Assembly (NCBI RefSeq): GCF_000299035.1
Contig: NZ_JH921517.1
Span: 113,317 to 177,316, forward strand
Length of the DNA stretch: 64,000 nucleotides
From: Bacillus bingmayongensis
Lineage (GTDB): Bacteria > Bacillota > Bacilli > Bacillales > Bacillaceae_G
Reading direction: 5' to 3'
The notes under the pieces are model-generated. The model ran no database searches. It saw only the letters and a list, made by a program, of their open reading frames with translations, and was not told the origin of the DNA. This document shows, one piece after another, positions 41,846 through 50,307 of this stretch. Position 1 is the stretch's first letter. Each line of letters opens with the position of its first letter. Position numbers and translations under genes: made by a program.

Positions 41846-42484
41846 ATGGGGACGAATAAGCCTGTTGTAATTGGAATTGCTGGTGGTTCAGGATCAGGTA
41901 AAACAAGTGTAACAAAAGCAATTTTTGATCAATTTCAAGGTCATTCCATTTTAATTTTGGAGCAAGATTATTATTATAAAGATCAAAGCCATTTGCCAAT
42001 GGACGAGCGTTTAAAAACAAATTACGATCATCCGTTAGCATTTGATAATGACTTACTAATTGAGCATTTACATCAGTTGCTTGCATATAAGGCGGTCGAG
42101 AAACCTGTATATGATTACACATTGCATACGCGCTCAGAAGAAATTATTCCAGTAGAACCGAAAGATGTAATTATTTTAGAAGGGATTCTAATCTTAGAAG
42201 ACCCACGTCTTTGCGAGTTAATGGATATTAAAGTGTTTGTTGATACGGACGCGGACCTTCGTATTTTACGTCGCATGCAACGTGATATTAAAGAGCGCGG
42301 TCGTACAATGGATTCCGTTATTGACCAATATGTAAATGTTGTACGCCCGATGCATAATCAATTTATTGAGCCTTCTAAGAAATTTGCGGATATTATTATC
42401 CCAGAAGGTGGACAAAATCATGTTGCAATTGATATTATGGTTACAAAAATTGCAACAATTCTTGAAGAAAAAGTGAATTTGTAA
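41846..42484 (+). CDS. udk: Uridine kinase
   Basis: Phosphorylates uridine and cytidine in pyrimidine salvage. 212 residues. P-loop [17 protein letters not shown] at 9-25, [26 protein letters not shown] and [21 protein letters not shown] (lid) are all present. Last gene of the trmR-yrrN-yrrO-udk unit. Confidence 0.97.
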   Translation: MGTNKPVVIGIAGGSGSGKTSVTKAIFDQFQGHSILILEQDYYYKDQSHLPMDERLKTNYDHPLAFDNDLLIEHLHQLLAYKAVEKPVYDYTLHTRSEEIIPVEPKDVIILEGILILEDPRLCELMDIKVFVDTDADLRILRRMQRDIKERGRTMDSVIDQYVNVVRPMHNQFIEPSKKFADIIIPEGGQNHVAIDIMVTKIATILEEKVNL

Positions 42485-42503
42485 TAGCATAGTAAAAGAT
42501 ATA

Positions 42504-42534
42504 CGATAGGAAGGGATTTTTTCCCTTCCTATCG
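42504..42534 (+). other. Perfect 13-bp hairpin after udk
   Basis: CGATAGGAAGGGA (42504-42516) and TCCCTTCCTATCG (42522-42534) pair exactly around T5, but no U-tract follows (AATACAAT). A second 10-bp hairpin CCTCATCTAT/ATAGGTGAGG lies at 42554-42575. Probably 3'-end or processing structures of the udk mRNA rather than classical terminators. Confidence 0.55.
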
Positions 42535-42634
42535 AATACAATGAAACATCCAACCTCATCTATGAATAGGTGAGGGCATATTTATATCAACTTTCCATAC
42601 ATATATTTTTTATATAGGGAAGAATTGGAAGACA

Positions 42635-42732
42635 CGGGGTTGTATGTGACAACTCCGCTAGTGCATGTGTACTAGAAACCTCCGCTACAAAGATAAAGCG
42701 GAGGAGTTTTCATATTGAACTCCTCTTTTTTT
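42635..42732 (+). promoter_or_regulatory. Attenuator-like leader immediately upstream of greA
   Basis: Hairpin 1: CGGGGTTGT (42635-42643) / ACAACTCCG (42649-42657). Hairpin 2: CTAGT/ACTAG (42658-42675). Hairpin 3: CCTCCGCT (42679-42686) / AGCGGAGG (42697-42704). Terminator: GAGGAGTT (42701-42708) / AACTCCTC (42718-42725) then T7. Hairpin 3 and the terminator share GAGG (42701-42704), so they exclude each other: antiterminator versus terminator. AACTCCGCT (42651-42659) can also pair with the shared region. greA starts 33 bases on, with no promoter in between. The ligand or trigger is unknown. Confidence 0.6.
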
Positions 42733-42764
42733 CGGGGGATTGGTATATAAAAGGAGTGGAAAAC

Positions 42765-43241
42765 ATGGCAACAGAAAAAACATACCCTATGACGCAAGAG
42801 GGTAAACAAAAATTAGAAAACGAACTTGAGCAATTAAAAACAGTAAGACGTAAAGAAGTTGTAGAACGTATTAAAATCGCGCGTAGCTTCGGTGATCTTT
42901 CTGAGAACTCGGAGTACGATGCAGCGAAAGATGAACAAGCATTCGTAGAAGGACGTATTACACAATTAGAAAATATGATTCGTAACGCGGTAATCATTGA
43001 AGACAATGGCGAAGAGTCTACAGTTGTAACATTAGGTAAAACAGTAACATTTAAAGAATTACCAGATGGAGATGAAGAAGCTTATACAATCGTTGGTAGC
43101 GCAGAAGCGGATCCATTTGAAGGAAGAATTTCTAACGATTCTCCAATCGCAAAAAGCTTATTAGGTAAGCAAATTGGTGAAAAAGTAGCAATCCAGACAC
43201 CAGGCGGAGAAATGCAAGTAGAAATTATCTCTGTAAAATAA
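42765..43241 (+). CDS. greA: Transcription elongation factor GreA
   Basis: Rescues backtracked RNA polymerase by stimulating transcript cleavage. 158 residues from ATG 42765 after AAAGGAGTGG; a GTG at 42756 lies within that site. The N-terminal coiled coil carries the acidic tip in [25 protein letters not shown], and the C-terminal FKBP-like domain has [20 protein letters not shown]. Expression appears to depend on passing the leader terminator at 42701-42732. Confidence 0.97.
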   Translation: MATEKTYPMTQEGKQKLENELEQLKTVRRKEVVERIKIARSFGDLSENSEYDAAKDEQAFVEGRITQLENMIRNAVIIEDNGEESTVVTLGKTVTFKELPDGDEEAYTIVGSAEADPFEGRISNDSPIAKSLLGKQIGEKVAIQTPGGEMQVEIISVK

Positions 43242-43242
43242 T

Positions 43243-43276
43243 AAAAAAGGTTCACTCATATGAGTGAACCTTTTTT
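43243..43276 (+). terminator. Terminator after greA
   Basis: Fully palindromic GGTTCACTCATATGAGTGAACC flanked by A6 and T6, able to act on both strands. Confidence 0.9.
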
Positions 43277-43610
43277 ATTGGTCTTTCCCTTTTATTATCT
43301 CTTTACTCTCAAGATTCTGAGTGAACAGATGTGGTAAAACCGTTATAGTTTTGTTTGATTGATGAGCGAGAATGAAAACTATCCTTAATGGAATTTTGTC
43401 TTTGTTCGGCAAAATACAACAGTGTAAGAGTTTTAATTCTGATATCATGATTGAGGAATTTCTATATTTTGAAATGTGAAGAGATTTTTCAGATTTAAAT
43501 GTAGAAACTTAGAAATCAATTTTTGCAAAATATGTACACCAGCCGGTCAATAAATAAAAATAATTACATAATATACGCTTCGATAATATTTCGTTTTGTA
43601 TAAAAGGAAC
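43277..43610. other. Intergenic stretch greA-pbpI
   Basis: 334 bases after the greA terminator with no credible gene: short AT-rich frames lack ribosome sites. TATAAA at 43599-43604 could be a -10 for pbpI, without a recognisable -35. Nothing else stands out. Confidence 0.4.
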
Positions 43611-43643
43611 AACACTTCGTCTAAACTGAAAAGACGAGGTGTT
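43611..43643 (+). promoter_or_regulatory. Hairpin containing the pbpI ribosome site
   Basis: AACACTTCGTCT (43611-43622) and AGACGAGGTGTT (43632-43643) pair over 12 positions with one G-T. The right arm contains GAGGTG, the pbpI ribosome site, and TTT plus the ATG follow. Could restrict translation or act as a terminator-like block. Confidence 0.55.
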
Positions 43644-43646
43644 TTT

Positions 43647-45401
43647 ATGAAAATGAAGCGGAGAATTATCATCACCTTACTATGTTTTACATGTATTATG
43701 CTTTTATTACTTGGTAGGTTAGCACAAATACAACTTATAGCTACGGAATCATTTACAAATAGGCATATAAATTTAATTGAAAAAAGTGTCGCCCAGCGTA
43801 CACAAGCAGTCACAGTGGATGATGGTAGGGGGCGTTTTATTGCTCGGAATGGAGAAGACCTTGGAGAAAAAAGATACCCAGTTTTAGTTATTTTTCCATT
43901 TTTGCAAATAAAAAATGACATGTTAGAGAAAGTAGCGCATATTATTGGTGTGCCAGGGCAAGACATAAGGATGCAAATGAAAGGTAGAAACAAGCCGTTT
44001 ATATTTCAAAGAGGTGATCGGCCGTTTCAATTAACAAAAGAACAAATGGAAAAGGTGAACCGCACTGATATGTTAGGTATGTTGGCAACTGAAGTAAGAA
44101 TGAAGCAACCATCTGAAGCAGAGCATCTTATCGGTGTAGTCGGGGAAAACGAAAAGGAATTTAAAAAACGATATGAGAAACTAAATCAATTATCTAGCCA
44201 AACACCTATTGGTATTTCTGGATTACAGCAATCGTTTGATGAATTTTTAATGACTGATGGTGAAACGAAAGTGCTGTATCAAGTAGACAGGCAGGGAGAA
44301 CCGATTTTTGGAAAACATGCGAAATATACATCTCCTGGAAATCCCTTTTATCCCGTTACGATTCAAACAACGATAGAAAAATCGTTGCAACAAAAAGCAG
44401 AAGAGCTCGTGCAGAAACATGGGCTCAAAAAGGGTGGATTAGTATTACTTGATGTAAAGACGAGTGAAATTGTAGCAATGGTGAGTAAACCGTCCTTACA
44501 GATGAACAATCGAAACACATATAAACAAAGAATGGAAAACCAAATGCTAACGCCGCATTTTCCTGGTTCTGTCTTTAAAACAGTTATTGCGGTTGCAGCA
44601 ATTGATAATGATATGATTCAATCGCATCGTAAGTTTAATTGTGATACAGACCCGTATGGCGAAAATCCTCCCCAGGTTATGATGGGAAAGTTAAGTTTTA
44701 CAGAGAGCTTTGCTAGAAGTTGTAACAGGACATTTGCGGTGCTTGGTAATGAATTGATGCAAAAGGATAAGAATGTAATGGAAACGTATTTAGAGGCACT
44801 AGGAGCGAGTGAGACGGTAGGATGGAAAGGGCAAGTGTTTCATACGCCTAGGTTTAAACAATTGATAGAAGAGAAAAAAGCAACTGTTTGGAATGGCGAA
44901 GAAAATAAGGTGAGTCACAAAGCAATCGTCCAAACGGCAATTGGACAAAAGGATGTAAGAATATCCCCTTTAGCTGTTGCAAATATGATGGCGACGATTG
45001 CAAGAAATGGAGAGAAGAAAGAAGTAAAAGCTGTAAAAGAAATACAGTATAAAAATGGAACAAGATTTTTTTATTTTGAAGATCATAAACTGGAGGGAAG
45101 GCAACTCTCTTATAGTGCAGTGAAACAAGTGCAATCCTTATTAAGAAAAGTAGTAACGATGGAGAAAGGAACAGGAGCTTCTTTTCAATCATTACCCCTA
45201 TCTGTTGCTGGAAAATCTGGGACGGCACAAACAGGAAAAGGAGATCGTGTAAATCGTTGGTTTGCGGGTTATTTCCCGTACGAAAACCCAAGATATGCGT
45301 TAGTAGTTGTTGATTTAGAAACGAATAATAAAGAAAATATTGTAACACCGATTTTTAAAGAATTTGTAGAAGAGATTGCCCAATTGGGAAGCAGAAGGTA
45401 A
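43647..45401 (+). CDS. pbpI: Class B penicillin-binding protein PbpI
   Basis: D,D-transpeptidase, 584 residues from the ATG at 43647. One N-terminal membrane anchor (about 5-25), a PBP dimer domain, then the transpeptidase domain with S308-VFK (PGSVFKTVI), S358-CN and K523-SGT (GKSGTAQTG). All three active-site motifs are intact. B. subtilis PbpI (YrrR) is a sporulation-associated PBP paired with yrrS, as here. No PASTA domains are present, unlike SpoVD. Confidence 0.93.
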   Translation: MKMKRRIIITLLCFTCIMLLLLGRLAQIQLIATESFTNRHINLIEKSVAQRTQAVTVDDGRGRFIARNGEDLGEKRYPVLVIFPFLQIKNDMLEKVAHIIGVPGQDIRMQMKGRNKPFIFQRGDRPFQLTKEQMEKVNRTDMLGMLATEVRMKQPSEAEHLIGVVGENEKEFKKRYEKLNQLSSQTPIGISGLQQSFDEFLMTDGETKVLYQVDRQGEPIFGKHAKYTSPGNPFYPVTIQTTIEKSLQQKAEELVQKHGLKKGGLVLLDVKTSEIVAMVSKPSLQMNNRNTYKQRMENQMLTPHFPGSVFKTVIAVAAIDNDMIQSHRKFNCDTDPYGENPPQVMMGKLSFTESFARSCNRTFAVLGNELMQKDKNVMETYLEALGASETVGWKGQVFHTPRFKQLIEEKKATVWNGEENKVSHKAIVQTAIGQKDVRISPLAVANMMATIARNGEKKEVKAVKEIQYKNGTRFFYFEDHKLEGRQLSYSAVKQVQSLLRKVVTMEKGTGASFQSLPLSVAGKSGTAQTGKGDRVNRWFAGYFPYENPRYALVVVDLETNNKENIVTPIFKEFVEEIAQLGSRR

Positions 45402-45517
45402 TCTTGCAATTTATTATCAAATGTTTTCATTTCGTGAAAATATCACTGTAGTTGTTCAACCTTTTTAGATTTAATGTTACAATAGCAAGTAGGAAAAACT
45501 GCATGGAGGTTTGAAGA

Positions 45518-46165
45518 ATGGCAGGAGGATCTAGATTTCAAAAGAAACAACAAAAACGTCGTCAAAACGGTGTTTTAAATATTGCGATTGCTATCGTGTT
45601 GTTAGCCGTACTTGTTGTAGCATACCAAGTATTCTTTACTTCTGATACAACAGAACAAGCGTCTTCTCCAGAAAAGAAAGTATCTCAGCAAACAACGAAA
45701 GATAATAAAACTGAGAAAAAGAAAGATGAAGAAGAACAAGCAAAAATAGAAGAGGAGAAGAAGAAAGAGGAAGAAGAGAAGCAAAAGGCTGAAGAAGAGA
45801 AACAAAAAGCTGAGGAAGAAGCAAAAGCAAAAGCAAATGAAAAGGTTCCAGCTGAAAAAACACAGTCAAACGCAACAGATGCGTACACAAAGCCTTCTTG
45901 GAAGCCAATTGGTACAACGCAAGGTGCAACACCAGCAATGACATTTAAAACAGGTACAGCAGATTGGAATGAAATGAAGCAAGCCATTTCCTCTGCAATT
46001 GAAGTTCCAGTGGAACAATTAATCATTCACCGCATTGGAAATAACGGTCAGCAAAAAGCGTACGGTAATGTCCAAGATAAACAAACTGGTAAAAAATATT
46101 ATGTAAATATTGATTGGGTAGAAAATGAGGGCTGGAAACCAGTACTTGTTCAAACTCTAAACTAA
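45518..46165 (+). CDS. yrrS: DUF1510 family protein YrrS
   Basis: 215 residues: basic N-terminus (RFQKKQQKRRQNG), one transmembrane helix (about 20-40), a low-complexity lysine/glutamate coiled coil (about 65-110, EEEKQKAEEEKQKAEEE) and a C-terminal DUF1510 domain (KPSWKPIGTTQ ... WVENEGWKPVLVQTLN). Function unknown; pairs with pbpI. The repeat region at 45715-45840 is purine-rich and prone to length change. TTCAAC-17-TACAAT about 40 bases upstream may give it its own promoter. Confidence 0.9.
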   Translation: MAGGSRFQKKQQKRRQNGVLNIAIAIVLLAVLVVAYQVFFTSDTTEQASSPEKKVSQQTTKDNKTEKKKDEEEQAKIEEEKKKEEEEKQKAEEEKQKAEEEAKAKANEKVPAEKTQSNATDAYTKPSWKPIGTTQGATPAMTFKTGTADWNEMKQAISSAIEVPVEQLIIHRIGNNGQQKAYGNVQDKQTGKKYYVNIDWVENEGWKPVLVQTLN

Positions 46166-46201
46166 AAAAGAGAAAGGTTCTTAAGAACCTTTCTCTTTTT
46201 T
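46164..46201. terminator. Bidirectional terminator yrrS / DUF2536
   Basis: AGAGAAAGGTTC / GAACCTTTCTCT perfect palindrome with A6 and T6 flanks, between convergent genes. Confidence 0.92.
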
Positions 46202-46203
46202 AG

Positions 46204-46419
46204 TTAGCGTAATTTTTTTAATTTGAAATGAACAACTGCACTGTAATAAGGTCTTTTGCTTTCGGGATCCATAACCATTTGATGAGAAATATGATGAACT
46301 TCTAACATAAGTGCTTTGTTATTGTCAATTTGTTCGTTAATTTTCTTTTCTAAAGAAATTAAGTTTGATGCTTCAAAAAATTCTACTTTATCCTCCAGCA
46401 TTTCAAAGGTAAATGACAC
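46204..46419 (-). CDS. DUF2536 family protein (YrzA-like)
   Basis: 71 residues, GTG start (complement of 46417-46419) after GGAGAGGAG. MSFTFEMLEDKVEFFEASNLISLEKKINEQIDNNKALMLEVHHISHQM is the DUF2536 pattern; ends in a basic LKKLR. Function unknown. Single gene, convergent with yrrS and divergent from yrrT, as in B. subtilis. Confidence 0.85.
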   Translation of the reverse strand: MSFTFEMLEDKVEFFEASNLISLEKKINEQIDNNKALMLEVHHISHQMVMDPESKRPYYSAVVHFKLKKLR

Positions 46420-46492
46420 AAAAAACCGCTCCTCTCCATATAATCAAGTTAAGTGTAACAAAGAAAAGAAGGAAATACCATTTCCGTTTTAA

Positions 46493-46521
46493 TTGACATT
46501 TTCGTAAAGAAAGCATATCAT
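46493..46521 (+). promoter_or_regulatory. Promoter of the yrrT-mtnN-mccAB operon, probable CymR target
   Basis: Perfect TTGACA (46493-46498), 17-base spacer, TATCAT (46516-46521). Just downstream, ATACTGATAAAACCGATAAG is AT-rich with a repeated GATAA, where CymR could bind; the exact operator was not matched to a consensus. CymR control is known for the B. subtilis operon. Confidence 0.6.
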
Positions 46522-46556
46522 ACTGATAAAACCGATAAGAAAAAGGGGAATTTTAT

Positions 46557-47195
46557 ATGGGTACAGAATTTAACGGTTTATTTGATGAATGGGCTCATAC
46601 GTACGATTCATTCGTACAAGGCGAAGATATACAATATAAAGAAGTTTTCGCTCGTTATGAGGAGATTTTAGAGGATGTAGTAAACAAATCATTTGGAAAT
46701 GTATTAGAATTTGGTGTTGGTACTGGCAATTTAACAAATAAATTATTACTTGCTGGTCGCACTGTTTACGGCATAGAGCCGTCACGTGAAATGCGTACTA
46801 TCGCAAAGCAGAAGTTACCAGAAGAATTTTCAATTACAGAAGGAGATTTTCTTTCTTTTGATGTTCCGGGTTCTATTGATACAATTGTAAGCACCTATGC
46901 GTTTCATCATCTAACAGATGAAGAAAAAGATGTAGCAATTGCGAAATATAGTCAATTGCTTAATAAAGGTGGTAAAATAGTGTTTGCTGATACGATATTT
47001 GCAGATCAAGAAGCGTATGATAAAACTGTTGAAACTGCAAAACAAAGAGGGTTTCATCAGTTAGCAAACGATTTGCAAACTGAATACTACACACGTATTC
47101 CAATCATGCAATCTATTTTTGAAAACAATGGCTTCCATGTAACATTCACGAGATTAAATCATTTCGTTTGGGTAATGGAGGCAACTAAGCAATAG
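46557..47195 (+). CDS. yrrT: SAM-dependent methyltransferase YrrT
   Basis: 212 residues, class I methyltransferase fold: [16 protein letters not shown] (SAM motif I), [24 protein letters not shown]. In B. subtilis it heads the methionine-to-cysteine operon and is thought to make SAH from SAM, though the methyl acceptor is unknown. AAAAGGGGAATTTTAT precedes the ATG. mtnN follows after 14 bases. Confidence 0.92.
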   Translation: MGTEFNGLFDEWAHTYDSFVQGEDIQYKEVFARYEEILEDVVNKSFGNVLEFGVGTGNLTNKLLLAGRTVYGIEPSREMRTIAKQKLPEEFSITEGDFLSFDVPGSIDTIVSTYAFHHLTDEEKDVAIAKYSQLLNKGGKIVFADTIFADQEAYDKTVETAKQRGFHQLANDLQTEYYTRIPIMQSIFENNGFHVTFTRLNHFVWVMEATKQ

Positions 47196-47209
47196 AAAGA
47201 GGGATTAGA

Positions 47210-47905
47210 TTGAGAATTGCTGTAATTGGAGCAATGGAAGAAGAAGTACGTATTTTACGTGACAAATTAGAACAGGCAGAAACAGAAACCGTAGCAGGCT
47301 GTGAATTTACGAAAGGGACATTAGCGGGACATGAAGTAATCTTGTTAAAGTCTGGTATTGGTAAAGTAAATGCAGCTATGTCAACGACAATTTTATTAGA
47401 AAGATATCAACCTGAAAAAGTAATTAATACAGGTTCAGCTGGTGGGTTCCACCAATCTTTAAATGTTGGTGATGTTGTTATCTCAACAGAAGTTCGCCAT
47501 CATGATGTGGATGTAACTGCATTTGATTATGAATATGGTCAAGTGCCAGGGATGCCACCGGGATTTAAAGCTGATGAAGAACTAGTTGCATTAGCTGAGA
47601 AATGTATGAAGGCAGAAGAGGATATTCAAGTTGTTAAAGGGATGATTGCAACAGGTGATTCATTTATGAGTGATCCAAACCGTGTTGCAGCAATCCGTGA
47701 TAAATTCGAAAACCTTTACGCAGTAGAAATGGAAGCAGCAGCGGTTGCGCAAGTTTGCCATCAATATAAAGTTCCATTTGTAATTATTCGTGCACTTTCT
47801 GATATTGCTGGTAAAGAATCAAACGTTTCATTTGATCAATTTTTAGATCAAGCAGCTCTTCATTCTACAAACTTCATTGTAAAAGTGTTAGAAGAGTTAA
47901 AGTAA
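47210..47905 (+). CDS. mtnN: 5'-methylthioadenosine/S-adenosylhomocysteine nucleosidase
   Basis: Splits SAH to S-ribosylhomocysteine and MTA to methylthioribose. 231 residues, TTG start after [22 protein letters not shown] at the N-terminus, [19 protein letters not shown], and the purine-site [13 protein letters not shown] with catalytic Asp in IRALSDIAG. Second step of the operon. Confidence 0.96.
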   Translation: MRIAVIGAMEEEVRILRDKLEQAETETVAGCEFTKGTLAGHEVILLKSGIGKVNAAMSTTILLERYQPEKVINTGSAGGFHQSLNVGDVVISTEVRHHDVDVTAFDYEYGQVPGMPPGFKADEELVALAEKCMKAEEDIQVVKGMIATGDSFMSDPNRVAAIRDKFENLYAVEMEAAAVAQVCHQYKVPFVIIRALSDIAGKESNVSFDQFLDQAALHSTNFIVKVLEELK

Positions 47906-47911
47906 TGTAAC

Positions 47912-47961
47912 AAAAAGGCAACTGTTTTATATAAAGAAGATACATACAGTTGCCTTTTCTT
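47912..47961 (+). terminator. Hairpin between mtnN and mccA
   Basis: AAAAGGCAACTG / CAGTTGCCTTTT is an exact 12-bp stem with a 22-base loop, followed by CTTTATT. It probably gives partial termination inside the operon. Confidence 0.7.
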
Positions 47962-47987
47962 TATTGGCAAATAAGGAGGAGAACACG

Positions 47988-48911
47988 ATGAAGGTGTATC
48001 GCGGGATTCATGAATTAATCGGTCATACACCGATTGTAGAAATTACTCGTTTTTCACTTCCAGAGGGCGTTCGTTTATTTGCAAAGCTTGAATTTTATAA
48101 TCCAGGTGGAAGTGTAAAAGATCGCTTAGGAAGAGAATTGATTGAAGATGCACTAGCAAAAGGGCTTGTAACGCCAGGGGGAACGATTATTGAACCAACG
48201 GCAGGGAATACTGGCATTGGACTGGCACTCGCCGCACTAGAGCATGATTTACATGTAATTGTTTGTGTTCCAGAAAAATTCAGTATTGAAAAACAAGAGC
48301 TAATGAAGGCACTCGGTGCAACGGTTGTGCATACACCAACTGAACAAGGGATGACTGGTGCAATTGCGAAGGCAAAAGAATTAGTAAAAGAAATTCCAAA
48401 CTCATACTCTCCAAGTCAATTCGCAAATGAAGCAAATCCGCGTGCTTATTTTAAAACATTAGGCCCTGAACTATGGGAAGCATTGGATGGAGAGATTAAC
48501 ATATTTGTAGCAGGTGCAGGTACTGGTGGTACATTTATGGGAACTGCGTCCTATTTAAAAGAGCAAAATCGTGGAATTAAAACGGTAATTGTAGAACCGG
48601 AAGGATCTATTTTAAATGGTGGTGAAGCTGGTTCGCATGAAACAGAAGGAATTGGTCTGGAATTTATTCCACCATTTTTAAAACCATCTTATTTCGATGA
48701 AATTCATACAATTTCGGATCGAAATGCATTTCTGCGTGTGAAAGAGTTAGCGCAGAAGGAAGGACTTCTTGTTGGTAGTTCTTCAGGAGCGGCATTTCAT
48801 GCGAGTTTGATAGAGGCAGAAAAAGCAAAACCAGGTACAAACATCGTAACGATTTTTCCAGATAGTAGTGAGCGTTATTTAAGTAAAGATATATACAAAG
48901 GATGGGAATAA
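47988..48911 (+). CDS. mccA: O-acetylserine-dependent cystathionine beta-synthase MccA
   Basis: PLP enzyme joining homocysteine and O-acetylserine into cystathionine. 307 residues from the ATG at 47988, after AAGGAGGAGAA; the track-independent longer frame has no ribosome site. PLP lysine in NPGGSVKDRLGRE, phosphate loop GAGTGGTFMG, and GNTGIGLALAA. CysK-like fold. mccB starts three bases after its stop. Confidence 0.94.
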   Translation: MKVYRGIHELIGHTPIVEITRFSLPEGVRLFAKLEFYNPGGSVKDRLGRELIEDALAKGLVTPGGTIIEPTAGNTGIGLALAALEHDLHVIVCVPEKFSIEKQELMKALGATVVHTPTEQGMTGAIAKAKELVKEIPNSYSPSQFANEANPRAYFKTLGPELWEALDGEINIFVAGAGTGGTFMGTASYLKEQNRGIKTVIVEPEGSILNGGEAGSHETEGIGLEFIPPFLKPSYFDEIHTISDRNAFLRVKELAQKEGLLVGSSSGAAFHASLIEAEKAKPGTNIVTIFPDSSERYLSKDIYKGWE

Positions 48912-48914
48912 AAA

Positions 48915-50048
48915 ATGAGAGCAAAAACAAAATTAATTCATGGTATTCGCATAGGAGAACCTTCAACTGGGTCTGTAAATGTACCAATTTATCAAACAAG
49001 TACGTACAAACAAGAGGCAGTTGGTAAACATAAAGGATATGAGTATTCACGTACAGGAAATCCAACGCGTGCAGCATTAGAAGAAATGATTGCAGTGCTA
49101 GAAAACGGTCATGCAGGATTTGCTTTTGGTTCAGGAATGGCTGCTATTACAGCAATTATTATGTTATTCTCAAAAGGGGACCATGTCATATTAACAGATG
49201 ATGTATATGGTGGAACGTATCGTGTGATAACGAAAGTATTAAATCGTTTCGGTATTGAACATACATTTGTAGATACGACAAACTTAGAAATAGTAGCCGA
49301 AGCAGTTCGTCCAAATACGAAAGCAATTTATGTAGAAACACCAACAAACCCACTATTAAAAATTACAGATATTAAGCAAATTTCTACATTTGCAAAAGAA
49401 AAAGGTTTACTAACAATTATTGATAATACATTTATGACGCCGTACTGGCAGTCGCCGATTTCTTTAGGAGCAGATATTGTACTTCATAGCGCAACGAAAT
49501 ATTTAGGTGGACACAGCGATGTTGTCGCTGGGTTAGTTGTTGTAAATAGTGCAGAGCTAGCAGAAGAACTTCATTTCATTCAAAACTCAACAGGTGGTAT
49601 CCTTGGACCACAAGACAGCTTTTTATTATTACGTGGTTTAAGAACATTAGGAATACGCATGGAAGAAAATGAAGCAAATGCGCGTGCGATTGCTGAGTTT
49701 TTAAACAATCATCCAAAAGTAAACAAAGTGTACTATCCAGGTCTTGAAACGCATCCAAATCATGCATTAGCAACAGAACAAGCAAATGGATATGGTGCGA
49801 TTATCTCATTCGATGTGGATAGTGAAGAAACGCTAAATCAAGTACTTGAGAAGGTGCAGTACTTTATACTTGCTGAAAGTTTAGGAGCTGTAGAAAGCTT
49901 AATTTCAATTCCAGCTCAAATGACACATGCATCTATCCCAGCGGACCGTCGTAAAGAGTTAGGAATTACAGATACATTAATTCGTATTTCTGTCGGTATT
50001 GAAGACGGAGAAGACTTAATTGAAGATTTAGCACAAGCGTTATCATAA
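48915..50048 (+). CDS. mccB: Cystathionine gamma-lyase / homocysteine gamma-lyase MccB
   Basis: Fold-type I PLP enzyme cleaving cystathionine to cysteine. 377 residues. YSRTGNPTRAALE (phosphate contact), PLP lysine in HSATKYLGGHSDVVAG, and SLGAVESLISIPAQMTHASIP are typical. Its gene follows mccA almost without a gap. In B. subtilis yrhC comes next; here adhE intervenes. Confidence 0.95.
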   Translation: MRAKTKLIHGIRIGEPSTGSVNVPIYQTSTYKQEAVGKHKGYEYSRTGNPTRAALEEMIAVLENGHAGFAFGSGMAAITAIIMLFSKGDHVILTDDVYGGTYRVITKVLNRFGIEHTFVDTTNLEIVAEAVRPNTKAIYVETPTNPLLKITDIKQISTFAKEKGLLTIIDNTFMTPYWQSPISLGADIVLHSATKYLGGHSDVVAGLVVVNSAELAEELHFIQNSTGGILGPQDSFLLLRGLRTLGIRMEENEANARAIAEFLNNHPKVNKVYYPGLETHPNHALATEQANGYGAIISFDVDSEETLNQVLEKVQYFILAESLGAVESLISIPAQMTHASIPADRRKELGITDTLIRISVGIEDGEDLIEDLAQALS

Positions 50049-50052
50049 TGGA

Positions 50053-50082
50053 AAAAGCACTGCTAAATAAAGCGGTGCTTTC
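50053..50082 (+). terminator. Terminator after mccB
   Basis: AAAGCACTGCT / AGCGGTGCTTT stem with one G-T, then TCCTT; a moderate terminator. Confidence 0.7.
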
Positions 50083-50094
50083 CTTAAAATTAAT

Positions 50095-50112
50095 TTGTGA
50101 ATGTTTTCACAA
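50095..50112. promoter_or_regulatory. Rex operator 1 upstream of adhE
   Basis: TTGTGAATGTTTTCACAA, 7-base perfect arms, matches the redox repressor Rex consensus TTGTGAAnnnnTTCACAA completely. Confidence 0.88.
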
Positions 50113-50180
50113 ATCAGACACACACAAATAAAAATATTTCGTGTATAGTAAAAGCAAGAAATGACGATTCACACATAAAC

Positions 50181-50198
50181 TTGTGAAATGTTTCACAA
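50181..50198. promoter_or_regulatory. Rex operator 2 upstream of adhE
   Basis: TTGTGAAATGTTTCACAA, 8-base perfect arms, also a full match to the Rex consensus. The two operators are 86 bases apart and bracket the TATAGT at 50144-50149, so NAD+-bound Rex would silence adhE until NADH rises under low oxygen. Confidence 0.9.
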
Positions 50199-50245
50199 TC
50201 AATAAGATTCATGTAGGAAAAGTAACTCTATTTTTTTACGCTAAT

Positions 50246-50282
50246 AGGGACTTATTTAGACCCTAAGGGACTTTTTAAGACC
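50246..50282 (+). repeat. Tandem 17-base direct repeats in the adhE leader
   Basis: AGGGACTTATTTAGACC (50246-50262) and AGGGACTTTTTAAGACC (50266-50282), 20-base period and two differences, ending 15 bases before the adhE ribosome site AGGAGGG. Confidence 0.7.
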
Positions 50283-50307
50283 AAATAGCAGAATAGGAGG
50301 GATTTAC

